Positions 25,540-36,179 of a stretch of DNA of 64,000 nucleotides are shown here, piece by piece. The stretch covers positions 839,061 through 903,060 of the forward strand of contig JAOSJP010000001.1 of the NCBI GenBank assembly GCA_027494015.1. Reading direction: 5' to 3'. Both the position numbers and the translations under genes were made by a program. This stretch comes from Anaerolineae bacterium (lineage in GTDB: Bacteria > Chloroflexota > Anaerolineae > Aggregatilineales > Aggregatilineaceae). The notes under the pieces are model-generated. The model did no database searches. It was not told the origin of the DNA and worked only from the letters and a program-made list of their open reading frames with translations. Numbering within the stretch: the stretch's first letter is position 1; every line of letters starts with the position of its first letter.

Positions 25540-26247
25540 TCACCGCCGCTCGCGCACATCCTCCGGCGCGTCTACCCCGCCCAACTGCGTGATCACCGCG
25601 CGGAAGGACTCTTCCAGCCACGTCTGCGCCCGCGCAGCGAAGCCTCGCTGGTCCAGAAGTGTCTCCAGATGATCAAAGACGGCGCGCGCTTCGCAGATGT
25701 CGAGGCTGAAATGACCGGCTCCTTCGCTCGCCGCGCGCGAGGCGTCGAACGTCGTGCCGTGCCGCCGGTTGATCGTAGCGCCGCGCTCGAAGTGCGGGCC
25801 GACGGCGATGTAGAAACGCCAGCGGCGCCCCCGCGCCATCTCGATCACGGCGTCAATGCCGTCCCCCCACACCACCTGGGCATAGCCGCAGCCCCGATGG
25901 TATCGGGTGGCCAGATCTACCAGCGCTTCGTCGTCCAGGTGATCGGCCTCATACTCGCCCAGGTTGTCGTCCAGGTGAAAAGCGCATTTCAGCCCGGCGC
26001 GCAGCGAAGCCCGCTCCGCCAGCTCAAAGGCCTGCTCGCGCGGCAGACCGGCCAGCTCCTCCAGCGCGCGCACGAACAGCAGCGTCGCGCCGGGGAATTG
26101 CGGGCCGAGGTCGCGCCAGGCGTCTGCGCCACGCTGCACCACCACCCAGCGATCCCCTACGCGTTCCAGAATCGCGGCGACGGGCCGGCCATCCACGCAG
26201 CGCGGGTAGCGGCTGTTCTGCTGAGTCCAGTAGCTTTCAGGATTCAT
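25540..26247 (-). CDS. conserved-looking protein of unknown function
   Basis: A 235-residue soluble protein I cannot assign. It begins MNPESYWTQQNSRYPRCVDG, has an internal acidic stretch DDNLGEYEADHLDDEALVDL, and a C-terminal half with EMARGRRWRFYIAVGPHFER and GHFSLDICEARAVFDHLETL. There is no signal peptide and no membrane segment. It lies 34 bp upstream of the RlmB-like gene on the same strand and is probably cotranscribed with rlmB, the PD-(D/E)xK gene and sixA. Codon use matches the neighbours, so it is likely a genuine resident gene. Confidence 0.55.
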   Translation of the reverse strand: MNPESYWTQQNSRYPRCVDGRPVAAILERVGDRWVVVQRGADAWRDLGPQFPGATLLFVRALEELAGLPREQAFELAERASLRAGLKCAFHLDDNLGEYEADHLDDEALVDLATRYHRGCGYAQVVWGDGIDAVIEMARGRRWRFYIAVGPHFERGATINRRHGTTFDASRAASEGAGHFSLDICEARAVFDHLETLLDQRGFAARAQTWLEESFRAVITQLGGVDAPEDVRERR

Positions 26248-26381
26248 CGAGCAATCTCATCTCCTTGCACGTGACACGAGACCTGAATGGCGCAGCCACC
26301 AGTGAGAACACGCCATGCGCGCGGGGTGCGCTCGGAGCGTGGCGCTGATCTGCGCGCTGAAGACCGACGACCGAAAGCTGA

Positions 26382-27881
<1,500 letters not shown>

Positions 27882-28395
27882 GATCGCTAAGCACCTTTCG
27901 CAAGAGCATTATTGCGGCGGAACTGCGTCCCATTATACCAGGCTCGCGCCGTTTCGGGCCGCGTGGGGGTGAGGTGGCAGTGTATCCTTGTCGGTTGAAA
28001 CTCGTCACACAGGGATGGCCCCCCATCCCGGCCCTTCCCCACGAGGGGGGAGAGCAGGCCTGGACGAAAAGTGGCCCTCCCTGCTCCCCTTCCCGGCCAG
28101 CGTGGGGGAAGGGGCTGGGGATGGGGGCACAAGCCAGTGCCCGCTCCATTTCAACCGAATTCGATACACTACCGGAAAGCTCGGCTGGAGATTTGACATT
28201 CAACACGGGTTGAGCGCATAGGCGTCTGTAGGGGAGGGTTTGCAAACGCCCCTACGCACTGGCGCAGCAGAGCAGCGCCCGCCGCCCGACGGGGTTCGCT
28301 CGCAGGAATCGAACGGCGCGGGGACGCCGCGCCGCCAATGGACAGCTTATCCACACGCCTGTTGACAGGTTATCAACAACACATGCTGGCCGCCG
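27882..28395. repeat. Repeat-rich spacer between glpK and the Rieske-like gene
   Basis: This 514-bp gap holds the glpK promoter region, then GGGGTGAGGTGGCAG and CCCCCATCCCGGCCCTTCCC blocks whose inverse (GGGGAAGGGGCTGGGGATGG) follows about 70 bp later. At 28228-28255 there is a shortened palindrome, GTAGGGGAGGGTTTG...CGCCCCTAC. TTATCCACACGCCTGTTGAC and TTATCAACAACACATG (28346-28384) resemble DnaA-box-like TTATCCACA. No gene is seen. Confidence 0.6.
27929..27940 (-). promoter_or_regulatory. Extended -10 promoter candidate for glpK
   Basis: On the minus strand, TGG-TATAAT (TATAAT at 27937-27932) gives a TG-N-TATAAT extended -10 box about 50 nt upstream of the glpK start. No good -35 is seen, as expected for an extended -10 promoter. 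Confidence 0.5.
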
Positions 28396-28752
28396 TCAGC
28401 CTGGCAGCCGGATGTACACGCCGCCCTCAATCACCCGCAGCGGGAAGACGGTCAGCCAGTGCGACTGCAACGGCGACTGCCCGCCGCCCAGGTAGCGCCC
28501 GGTGCGCAGGTCATAGCGCGCGCCGACGGTCGGCGTGGTGAACACGCAGTCGAGCACCTCGCCGTGCGCAATCGAGCGGCCCGTCTGCGGGCAGCGATCC
28601 TCGATGGCGTGCAGGTCGTCGCCGCAGGACACAATCAGCACTCTGGTGTCGTCCACGTACACAGTCTTGCGCCCGCGCGGGGGAATCTGTTCGAGGGCAC
28701 AAACCCGGATGTATCCTGCGGGGGCAGTGGGGTTTCGCAAGCTGGTCATCAT
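28396..28752 (-). CDS. Rieske-fold protein lacking most [2Fe-2S] ligands
   Basis: A 118-residue protein whose body matches Rieske ferredoxins: VCALEQIPPRGRKTVYVDDT, DLHAIEDRCPQTGRSIAHG and VGARYDLRTGRYLGG. A functional Rieske motif needs C-x-H and C-x-x-H. Here the first pair reads C-P-Q and the second T-P-T-V, so only one of four ligands remains. The frame is intact, with GGAGGAGG 8 nt before the ATG at 28752, so this looks like a clean gene that lost its cluster rather than a decaying one. Electron transfer is therefore doubtful; a binding or structural role is possible. A TATAAT on the minus strand at 28838-28833 lies about 80 nt upstream. Confidence 0.7.
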   Translation of the reverse strand: MMTSLRNPTAPAGYIRVCALEQIPPRGRKTVYVDDTRVLIVSCGDDLHAIEDRCPQTGRSIAHGEVLDCVFTTPTVGARYDLRTGRYLGGGQSPLQSHWLTVFPLRVIEGGVYIRLPG

Positions 28753-28929
28753 CGCGCATCCCTCCTCCTGGTTCGCGTCAGACAACGGGATGACTTGATG
28801 CGCCACGCCGCGCAACAAGCGGGTCTACTTCTATTATACGACAGCTTAGGGGCTTTCTGGCGGCGGGCTGAGAGTAAGCGACCATGCGGAAACCTCACCC
28901 CCTGGCCCCCTCTCCATACATGGCTATGC
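28753..28929. promoter_or_regulatory. Upstream region of the Rieske-like gene
   Basis: On the minus strand, TATAAT (28838-28833) is followed by an 80-nt leader and GGAGGAGG before the start at 28752. No good -35 is visible. The far end merges into an AACCTCACCCCCTGGCCCCC repeat interrupted by the IS3 remnant. Confidence 0.4.
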
Positions 28930-29118
28930 TTTACCCACAAGTGCCCCGACGCCCCCTTTGCCACCCGTGCCGAGGCTCGCCGGGCCATCTTTGAGTATCT
29001 CGAAGTCTGGTACCATCGCCAACGTCTGCACTCGTCCTTGGGCTATGTCAGCCCTGCTGCTTTCGAACAGCAGTATGCCGACGAAATCAAAACTGTCCGT
29101 TAAAACGGGGCAAGGTCA
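28930..29118 (+). pseudogene. IS3-family transposase C-terminal remnant with right end
   Basis: About 55 codons ending at 29103 encode RAEARRAIFEYLEVWYHRQR and LHSSLGYVSPAAFEQQYADE, the C terminus of an IS3-family OrfB (DDE integrase core, near the final Glu region). It is followed by CCGTTAAAACGGGGCAAGGT and a terminal CA, like an IS3 right end. The rest of the transposase is gone. The left side abuts a CCCCCTCTCCATACATGG repeat half, so the insertion or a later deletion split that repeat. Inactive. Confidence 0.75.
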
Positions 29119-29127
29119 GTCTCGCGA

Positions 29128-29155
29128 CTTCCGAAGTCCGCGAAACTTCGGAAGT
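29128..29155. repeat. CTTCCGAAGT palindrome
   Basis: GACTTCCGAAGTCCGCG followed by AAACTTCGGAAGTC forms a hairpin of the same family as those at 2837, 6621, 8490 and 10047. It lies about 100 bp upstream of the LysM gene. Confidence 0.7.
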
Positions 29156-29208
29156 CTGTCATGGTGCGCCGTATCCACAAGGCTGTTTCGCGGCGGGGCG
29201 ATTTTGGC

Positions 29209-29214
29209 TATAGT
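29209..29214 (+). promoter_or_regulatory. Candidate -10 element for the LysM protein gene
   Basis: TATAGT lies about 40 nt upstream of the ATG at 29256. The -35 region is weak (TTTCGC at 17 bp). It is a tentative promoter. Confidence 0.35.
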
Positions 29215-29255
29215 TTGAGCATCCGTCGCGCCAAACCGCACCGAAGGACGGCTGT

Positions 29256-31061
29256 ATGCGTCGCCCGACCGCCATTGTCCTGCTCGCCCTGCTGATCGCC
29301 TGCCACCTGATCAGCGGGTCGCCCCCTGCGCGCGCTCAGGACGGCAGCAGTCCCACCGCGCACACCGTCCAGGCCGGCGACAACCTGTACCGCATCGCCC
29401 TGCGCTACGGCGTGACGATTGAGGCGCTGATGGCCGCCAACAGGCTGACGACGACCAGCGTCATCGTCCCCGGCCAGACGCTGGTTATTCCCAGCGCGGC
29501 GGCCCTGGTGCCCGCCCCTGCGGTGACAATCCCCGCCGGCGCGCGGACGCACCGCGTCGTTGAGGGGGAATCGCTGCTGCTGATCGCGCGGCGCTACAAC
29601 GTGACGCTGGACGCACTGGCCCGCGCCAACAACATCACCCACGCCGTCCTGATCGTGCCGGGCCAGGTGCTCGTCATCCCCACCGGGGGCGGCACGGCAG
29701 ACCTGGGATTGGTCGGCGTGACTGTGCCCGTTCAGGCGGTCAAGCCCCCGGCGCTAGACCTGGGCATCCTGCCTGCCGGCGCGTCCTCCGCTCCCGCCGC
29801 GCAGCAGACTGCCCCGCCGATGCCTGCTCCCCCGCAGGTCGCGCCCGCCAGCGCGACGCCGGTCGAGGTCGCAACAGGAGCCGCGCCGCCAGTCACGCCT
29901 GAACCGCCCCCCAGCGCAACGCGCACCCCTGTCGCGCCGCCTGAGATCGCTGCGCCCGCTGCAACCGCCTCCAGCACGCCCACCGCCACTGCCCCGCCCC
30001 CGGTCGTCAGCGGCACCTTCGACGGCGGGCTGGTCGCGCCAGACCTGGGCATCCTCGCCCCGCCGCCGGCGTTGGAGTCGTCCCAGGCATTGGCCGCCGC
30101 GCCGGAAGAGTCCGCCAGCGCGCCGGAGCAGCCGGAAGTTGTCCCGGCAGCGCCAGAGAACAGCGCCGCCCCAGTGCCCGCCGCCGTTGGTGAGACGCTC
30201 GGCGTAGCGGAGCAGCCGGAAGCTGTCCCGGCAGCGCCAGAGAACAGCGCCGCCCTTGCGCCCGCTGCCGTTGGCGAGACGCTCAACGCACCCGACCTGG
30301 GCATCATCGCCCCGGACACGGCGGCCTGGGTGCGCCAGCCGGGGCTGTTCACGACGGGGGGAGCGCGCGTCCGCGAGATTTTCGAGCGCGGGCAGGCGCG
30401 CGGCAACAACGCGCACGCCTTCTCCAAAGTGGGGGACTGCAACAGCGAGCTGCCCTTCTTCCTGGGCCGCTTCGACAGCGGCGATTACGACCTGGGGCCA
30501 TACGCCTACTTGCAGCCCGCCATTGACCACTTCGCCGGGTCGTTTGGGCGACAGAGCATGGCCGTGTGGACGGGCAGCCACGCCTGGTCGGTGCTCGATC
30601 CCACCTGGGCGAACCCGGCCCTGTGTCTGCCCGGCGAGACCCCGCTCGGCTGCGAGTTCCGCCTGCACCGGCCCAGCGTCGTGTTGATCCGCCTGGGCAC
30701 CAATGAAGCCTACAGCCCGGCGCTGTTCGAGCAGCACATGCGCGCGATCATCGAGTATTCCATTGAGCAGGGCGTGATCCCGCTCCTGGGGACAAAAGCC
30801 GACCAGCTTGAGGGCAGCGACCGCATCAACGACATCGTGCGCCAGCTTGCGGCGGAATACGAGGTGCCGCTGTGGGACTTCGGGCGCGTGGCGAGCACGG
30901 TGCCGGGGCGCGGCCTGCGTGAGGACGGCTTCCACATGACCTGGTACCCGCTCACCTACGGCGATCCACGCGCGCTGCAAGCCGGGCATTCCGTCCACAA
31001 CCTGGCTGCGCTGATCGCCCTCCACACCGTCTGGCAGAGCGCGATGGCGAGCGTGGGCTGA
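29256..31061 (+). CDS. exported protein with two LysM domains and a C-terminal SGNH-hydrolase-like domain
   Basis: A 601-residue protein with a signal peptide (RRPTAIVLLALLIACHLISG, cleavage after ARA). Two LysM domains follow (HTVQAGDNLYRIALRYGVTI and HRVVEGESLLLIARRYNVTL, each ending in VPGQ-x-LVIP), which should bind peptidoglycan or a similar glycan. A Pro/Ala-rich linker comes next, with a near-perfect tandem duplication of about 30 residues (VPAAPENSAAPVPAAVGETL and its copy) and a recurring APDLGI motif. The C-terminal 220 residues contain IRLGTNEAYSPALFEQHMRA and GFHMTWYP, resembling the block III/V strands of SGNH/GDSL hydrolases. GAAGGACGGCTGT precedes the ATG. An N-terminal GDSL motif was not clearly found, so enzymatic activity is uncertain. 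Confidence 0.75.
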   Translation: MRRPTAIVLLALLIACHLISGSPPARAQDGSSPTAHTVQAGDNLYRIALRYGVTIEALMAANRLTTTSVIVPGQTLVIPSAAALVPAPAVTIPAGARTHRVVEGESLLLIARRYNVTLDALARANNITHAVLIVPGQVLVIPTGGGTADLGLVGVTVPVQAVKPPALDLGILPAGASSAPAAQQTAPPMPAPPQVAPASATPVEVATGAAPPVTPEPPPSATRTPVAPPEIAAPAATASSTPTATAPPPVVSGTFDGGLVAPDLGILAPPPALESSQALAAAPEESASAPEQPEVVPAAPENSAAPVPAAVGETLGVAEQPEAVPAAPENSAALAPAAVGETLNAPDLGIIAPDTAAWVRQPGLFTTGGARVREIFERGQARGNNAHAFSKVGDCNSELPFFLGRFDSGDYDLGPYAYLQPAIDHFAGSFGRQSMAVWTGSHAWSVLDPTWANPALCLPGETPLGCEFRLHRPSVVLIRLGTNEAYSPALFEQHMRAIIEYSIEQGVIPLLGTKADQLEGSDRINDIVRQLAAEYEVPLWDFGRVASTVPGRGLREDGFHMTWYPLTYGDPRALQAGHSVHNLAALIALHTVWQSAMASVG

Positions 31062-31120
31062 GCAGAACGCCCTTTCCTCTGGTCACCTTCAAGGGCGAAC
31101 AGAACCTTTACCTCACCCCT

Positions 31121-33026
<1,906 letters not shown>

Positions 33027-33059
33027 CAGGTGCAGGCAGAACGTGTCAGGCAATGTGGC

Positions 33060-33115
33060 ACGCCCAGGTTTCCCTCACCCCCGCTGAGCGTAGCGAGATT
33101 GGGGTGAGGTCTTTA
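33060..33115. repeat. CCTCACCCCCGC...GGGGTGAGGTC inverted repeat
   Basis: A short member of the TACCTCACCCC family lies between the convergent glycosyltransferase and PIG-L genes. It could form a hairpin that ends both transcripts. Confidence 0.55.
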
Positions 33116-33143
33116 CCGGCAGGCCAGCAGCGCACCTAATCCG

Positions 33144-33992
33144 TCACAGCACGCTGCCGATGCGCTGGCGCACATCTTCGGCGAAGCGCTCGATGAAGCC
33201 CAGCGTGTAGGCCACCACGTCCAGCGACGGATCAGCGACCAGCGGCGTCAGGTCCATGGCGAAGGTCGTGCCGGTGGTCACGTCGCCCTCATGCGAGGCA
33301 AGGTAGGTGGCGTGCGCGCGACGGCGGCCCATCGTCGCCAGGTCGTAGCGCTTGCCGCCGCTGATCTGCGAATCGAAGATGCCGACCAGCGCAGCCTGCA
33401 GGTTCTCCTGCGCCGACAGGTCAAAGGCGACCTTGTCCGCGTCGAGCAGCCAGTCCAGATCGCGCCATACCTCGCAGCCGTAGACCTTCTGCGGGCGCTC
33501 CCCGGCGGGCAGGCGGCGCAGGGCGGCGATCACTTTGGTGACGACGCCGATATGCGTGGTGTGCTTGTCGGCCAGGTTGTGCGTGTAGACGACCTGGGGG
33601 CGCGTCGCGCGCAGCAGGGCGAACAGGTCGTCCACCGGGTCGCTGTTGGCCCCGTCCTTGACGGCGCTGCTGGGATAGTTCAGGAAGACGTGCGCGGCAT
33701 ACTCCCCGACAAAGGCGGCCTTCTTCTGCTCGCGGATGCGCACCAGGCGCATCTGCTCGTCGGTGTAATCGGCGTACAGCCCCGTGCGCGATGAGCCGGC
33801 CCCGTCGGTGACGGTGACGCCGGTCAGCCAGCGGTCGTCGCGCTGATAGCACCGCAGCACACCGTCCATGGCCATGATCTCGATGTCGTCCTGGTGGGCG
33901 GCGATGGCCAGGTGCGTGGTGCGGGCCAATGCCCCCTCAGCGGGCAGCCCGTCGGGGACGAAGACTTCTGCGCTTGCGAGCTTGAACTGCAT
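33144..33992 (-). CDS. PIG-L/LmbE-family N-deacetylase
   Basis: A 282-residue protein of the PIG-L family, zinc enzymes that remove acetyl groups from N-acetylglucosamine moieties. The N-terminal metal motif reads AIAAHQDDIEIMA (usual form AHPDDE, here with Gln in place of Pro) and the second motif is THNLADKHTTHIGV. GGGAGAG precedes the ATG. It is the last gene of a minus-strand cluster with a ROK kinase, glycoside hydrolase, ABC transporter and SIS isomerase, so a role in amino-sugar deacetylation is a reasonable inference. Confidence 0.8.
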   Translation of the reverse strand: MQFKLASAEVFVPDGLPAEGALARTTHLAIAAHQDDIEIMAMDGVLRCYQRDDRWLTGVTVTDGAGSSRTGLYADYTDEQMRLVRIREQKKAAFVGEYAAHVFLNYPSSAVKDGANSDPVDDLFALLRATRPQVVYTHNLADKHTTHIGVVTKVIAALRRLPAGERPQKVYGCEVWRDLDWLLDADKVAFDLSAQENLQAALVGIFDSQISGGKRYDLATMGRRRAHATYLASHEGDVTTGTTFAMDLTPLVADPSLDVVAYTLGFIERFAEDVRQRIGSVL

Positions 33993-34010
33993 GGGTATCT
34001 CTCCCTGGAA

Positions 34011-34165
34011 AGTGGTCAGTGGTCAGTTGTCGGTTTTCAGTGATCGGTTGTCGAAGCGGAAGAGCCGTATACGCAAGCCGCCTGACTGGTCACAGACACC
34101 CAAACACTGATCACTGAGAACTGATCACTGATCACCAAAAACCAATCACCAATCACCAAAAACCA
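34011..34165. repeat. TGATCAG / TTGGTGATTGG repeat array between ROK and PIG-L genes
   Basis: About 150 bp of GTGGTCAGTGGTCAGTTGTC, CACTGATCACTGAGAACTGA and CCAATCACCAAAAACCAACC-type units. On the minus strand the array starts directly at the ROK stop codon (TAG-GTGGTTGG). It is the longest array of this kind in the window. Confidence 0.75.
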
Positions 34166-34170
34166 ACCAC

Positions 34171-35571
34171 CTACCCCAACTCCGGCAAGCTCGCCGCCGC
34201 GATGGACTGCCCGACGCGGCGGCTCTTCTCGTCCGGCAACTGGATGTGCAGCCGCCCGGCCAGGTCGGGGAACTCCCCGCGCAGCACCTCGTTGGCGACC
34301 TCAAGGATCAGCGTGCCGCCGCGCCCTGAGGTGACGCGCCCCAGGATCAGGACGTGCTTGAGCGCGTAGAAGTCGGCGTAGTGGGCCAGCGCGTAGCCGA
34401 GATAGACGCCGATCGTCTGCCAGATTTGAGTCGCGCCCGCGTCCCCGGCCTCCAGCTTCTCCTGCACGGCCTTGAGCTTCTCGGCGTCGGTCACGCCGCT
34501 GGGCACGGCGATGCCCGCGCGCGGGGCCAGGCGAAAAACCGCCTGCTGCGAGAAGTAGAGCGCCCCCACGCCCCGGTCGCCGGACCACTCGTCGGCGGGC
34601 GCGTCGGGCTGGTAGTCCACCGGCGCGAAGGCCAGCTCGTTGAGCCAGTCGGTCAGGCTGCCCGTCGGCGTGACGTAGCCGGCGGCCTCGCTCGACCCCA
34701 TGGCCACGCCGAGGATGCTGTCATCCTCCAGCGACATCGAGCCGGCCAGAGCCGTCACCTCGCCATCGTTGATCACTTCCAGCGGCAGGCCGCCCATTGC
34801 CTGGCGGATGCGGGCGAACAGGCTGCGCACCTCGCCGTAGCGCTCGGCGGGCACGCCGCGAAATAGCGAGGCGACCATCGGGCGGTTGTCCACATAAACG
34901 CCCGCCGAGCTGCCGCCGATGGCGTCCACGCGCGGCAGCTTGGACGCGGCCAGTTGCAGCGCGGCCAGAATGCGCTCGTAATGATAGGCCGGGTCGCTGT
35001 TCTGGCGCGGCTCCCAGACGATCTCCGTGCTGAAGACCGGCTCTCCGTCAATCACCGCCGACACCTTGAGGTCGGACGCGCCCAGGTCAAAGCCGATGCG
35101 GCAGCCGTCCAGGTGGCGGCCCAACGCCTTCTCGCTCTCATGGGCCGGGGGCACCTCGTCCGCCGCGCAGACCACGACCGTGAACGGCTGCTGGTAGACC
35201 TGCTCGCCCATGAAATGAAAGTCGAAGGCGCGCGGGCCATCCGGGGCGTAGGCGCGGCGCAGGTGCTCGCCGATGGCGCGCGGCCCGCCGGCGTAGACCT
35301 TCCAGCCGCCGCGCTGCCACAGCAGGAACTTGACCAGCCGCTCGGCGTACTGCAGGTTGGCCTCGGCGCGCGGGTGGCCTTCGGGGAAGACGGTCGTCTC
35401 GAAACGCGACAGCGTGCCGCCCACGCGCTCCAGGCCGAGCACCAGCGGCACCCCAACGCCCGACGCAGCGACTTCCGCTTGAAAGGCGCGGTTGGCCAGG
35501 ACTGCCGGGCGAAAGCCGGGATCGAGCGGCGGGACGAAACGCGGGACGATGAGCGTGAGTGCTTGGGTCAT
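34171..35571 (-). CDS. ROK-family (actin-like ATPase fold) protein, putative sugar kinase
   Basis: A 466-residue protein. The central part has the phosphate-1 motif IGFDLGASDLKVSAVIDG, an adenosine-type block GVAMGSSEAAGYV, and INDGEVTALAGS, as in ROK/hexokinase-fold kinases. The N-terminal 150 residues (LTLIVPRFVPPLDPGFRP onward) are extra compared with simple ROK kinases of about 300 residues and carry no DNA-binding helix I can see. The ROK Cys-rich zinc motif is absent. GGAG lies 10 nt before the ATG. Context suggests phosphorylation of an amino sugar, but catalysis is unproven. Confidence 0.65.
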   Translation of the reverse strand: MTQALTLIVPRFVPPLDPGFRPAVLANRAFQAEVAASGVGVPLVLGLERVGGTLSRFETTVFPEGHPRAEANLQYAERLVKFLLWQRGGWKVYAGGPRAIGEHLRRAYAPDGPRAFDFHFMGEQVYQQPFTVVVCAADEVPPAHESEKALGRHLDGCRIGFDLGASDLKVSAVIDGEPVFSTEIVWEPRQNSDPAYHYERILAALQLAASKLPRVDAIGGSSAGVYVDNRPMVASLFRGVPAERYGEVRSLFARIRQAMGGLPLEVINDGEVTALAGSMSLEDDSILGVAMGSSEAAGYVTPTGSLTDWLNELAFAPVDYQPDAPADEWSGDRGVGALYFSQQAVFRLAPRAGIAVPSGVTDAEKLKAVQEKLEAGDAGATQIWQTIGVYLGYALAHYADFYALKHVLILGRVTSGRGGTLILEVANEVLRGEFPDLAGRLHIQLPDEKSRRVGQSIAAASLPELG

Positions 35572-36179
35572 GGCGAAATTTCTCCGAGATGAATGATGGC
35601 TGGTTGTTGGTTGTTGGTGACCGGTTGTCCGCGATCAGGCGGCGGCCAGTTCTGGGTCGCCAGCCAGGAGATCAACGGGCCAGGCACATAGTATAACGCG
35701 ATGTACGGGATTGGGAGATGAAGGAACAACGCCGGGCGCGTGCAAAGGTTGTCAGCGACTTGCTTGACGCGGAGGCATTGACCTCACCTCCGGCTTCGCT
35801 ACGCTCGGCTCGCCCCCTCTCTAACGTGGAGGGTCGGACAAATAAGATTGCATTGACGATTAATTATAGGTTGCGGAAGAACAATTCAAGGGAAGAAACG
35901 ACCCAAGAAGGCGACTTCGCGGAGCCGGTTGTAGGGGCGGGTTTGCAAACCCGCCCCTACAGGCCCTACCAGGCATCCGAGCTTCTCCTTCAAGCCGCCC
36001 GTTTCTTCCGGTGATTGTGATCGCTCGCCGTTACGCTAAATCAACACTGTCTGATAGGTCCGACTCCCCACATTGGAGAGGGGGCGGCGAGGCCCGCGTT
36101 AGTGGGCCGCGCGGGGATGAGGTAAACCAGGGCGCGGCAGACAGGCGGTGATAGACAATGCGCTCGCGCACGGAGCGCA
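35572..36179. repeat. Repeat-rich spacer between the glycoside hydrolase and ROK genes
   Basis: The 608-bp spacer starts with GATGGCTGGTTGTTGGTTGT repeats next to the ROK start, then a CCTCACCTCCGGCTTCGCTA half-repeat, the 232-bp GTCGGAC element, and the matching half-repeat ending in GGGGATGAGGTAAACCAGGG. No gene is supported. Confidence 0.65.
35833..36064. mobile_element. 232-bp element with GTCGGAC terminal inverted repeats
   Basis: The ends GTCGGACAAATAAGATTG and (inverted) GTCGGACCTATCAGACAG match at 13 of 18 positions. The element splits a CCCCCTCTCTAACGTGGAG/CACATTGGAGAGGGGG inverted repeat, whose halves flank it on each side. The interior is A+T-rich at the left (GACGATTAATTATAGGTTGC) and includes a perfect 30-bp GTAGGGGCGGGTTTG palindrome (35931-35960). 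There is no gene. No clear target duplication is visible, so the family is uncertain. The ends recall IS4/IS5-like termini. Confidence 0.5.

Noticed and set aside
28346..28384. TTATCCACA-like boxes as a replication origin
   Set aside because: Only one or two weak DnaA-like boxes occur, with no A+T-rich unwinding region and no dnaA/dnaN neighbours.
28459..28929. Plus-strand frame antisense to the Rieske-like gene
   Set aside because: Only its final 55 codons match anything (IS3 transposase); the rest is antisense to a real gene.
35718..36014. 98-codon frame across the 232-bp element
   Set aside because: It spans repeat halves and an element with no coding signature; translation is of palindromic repeats.
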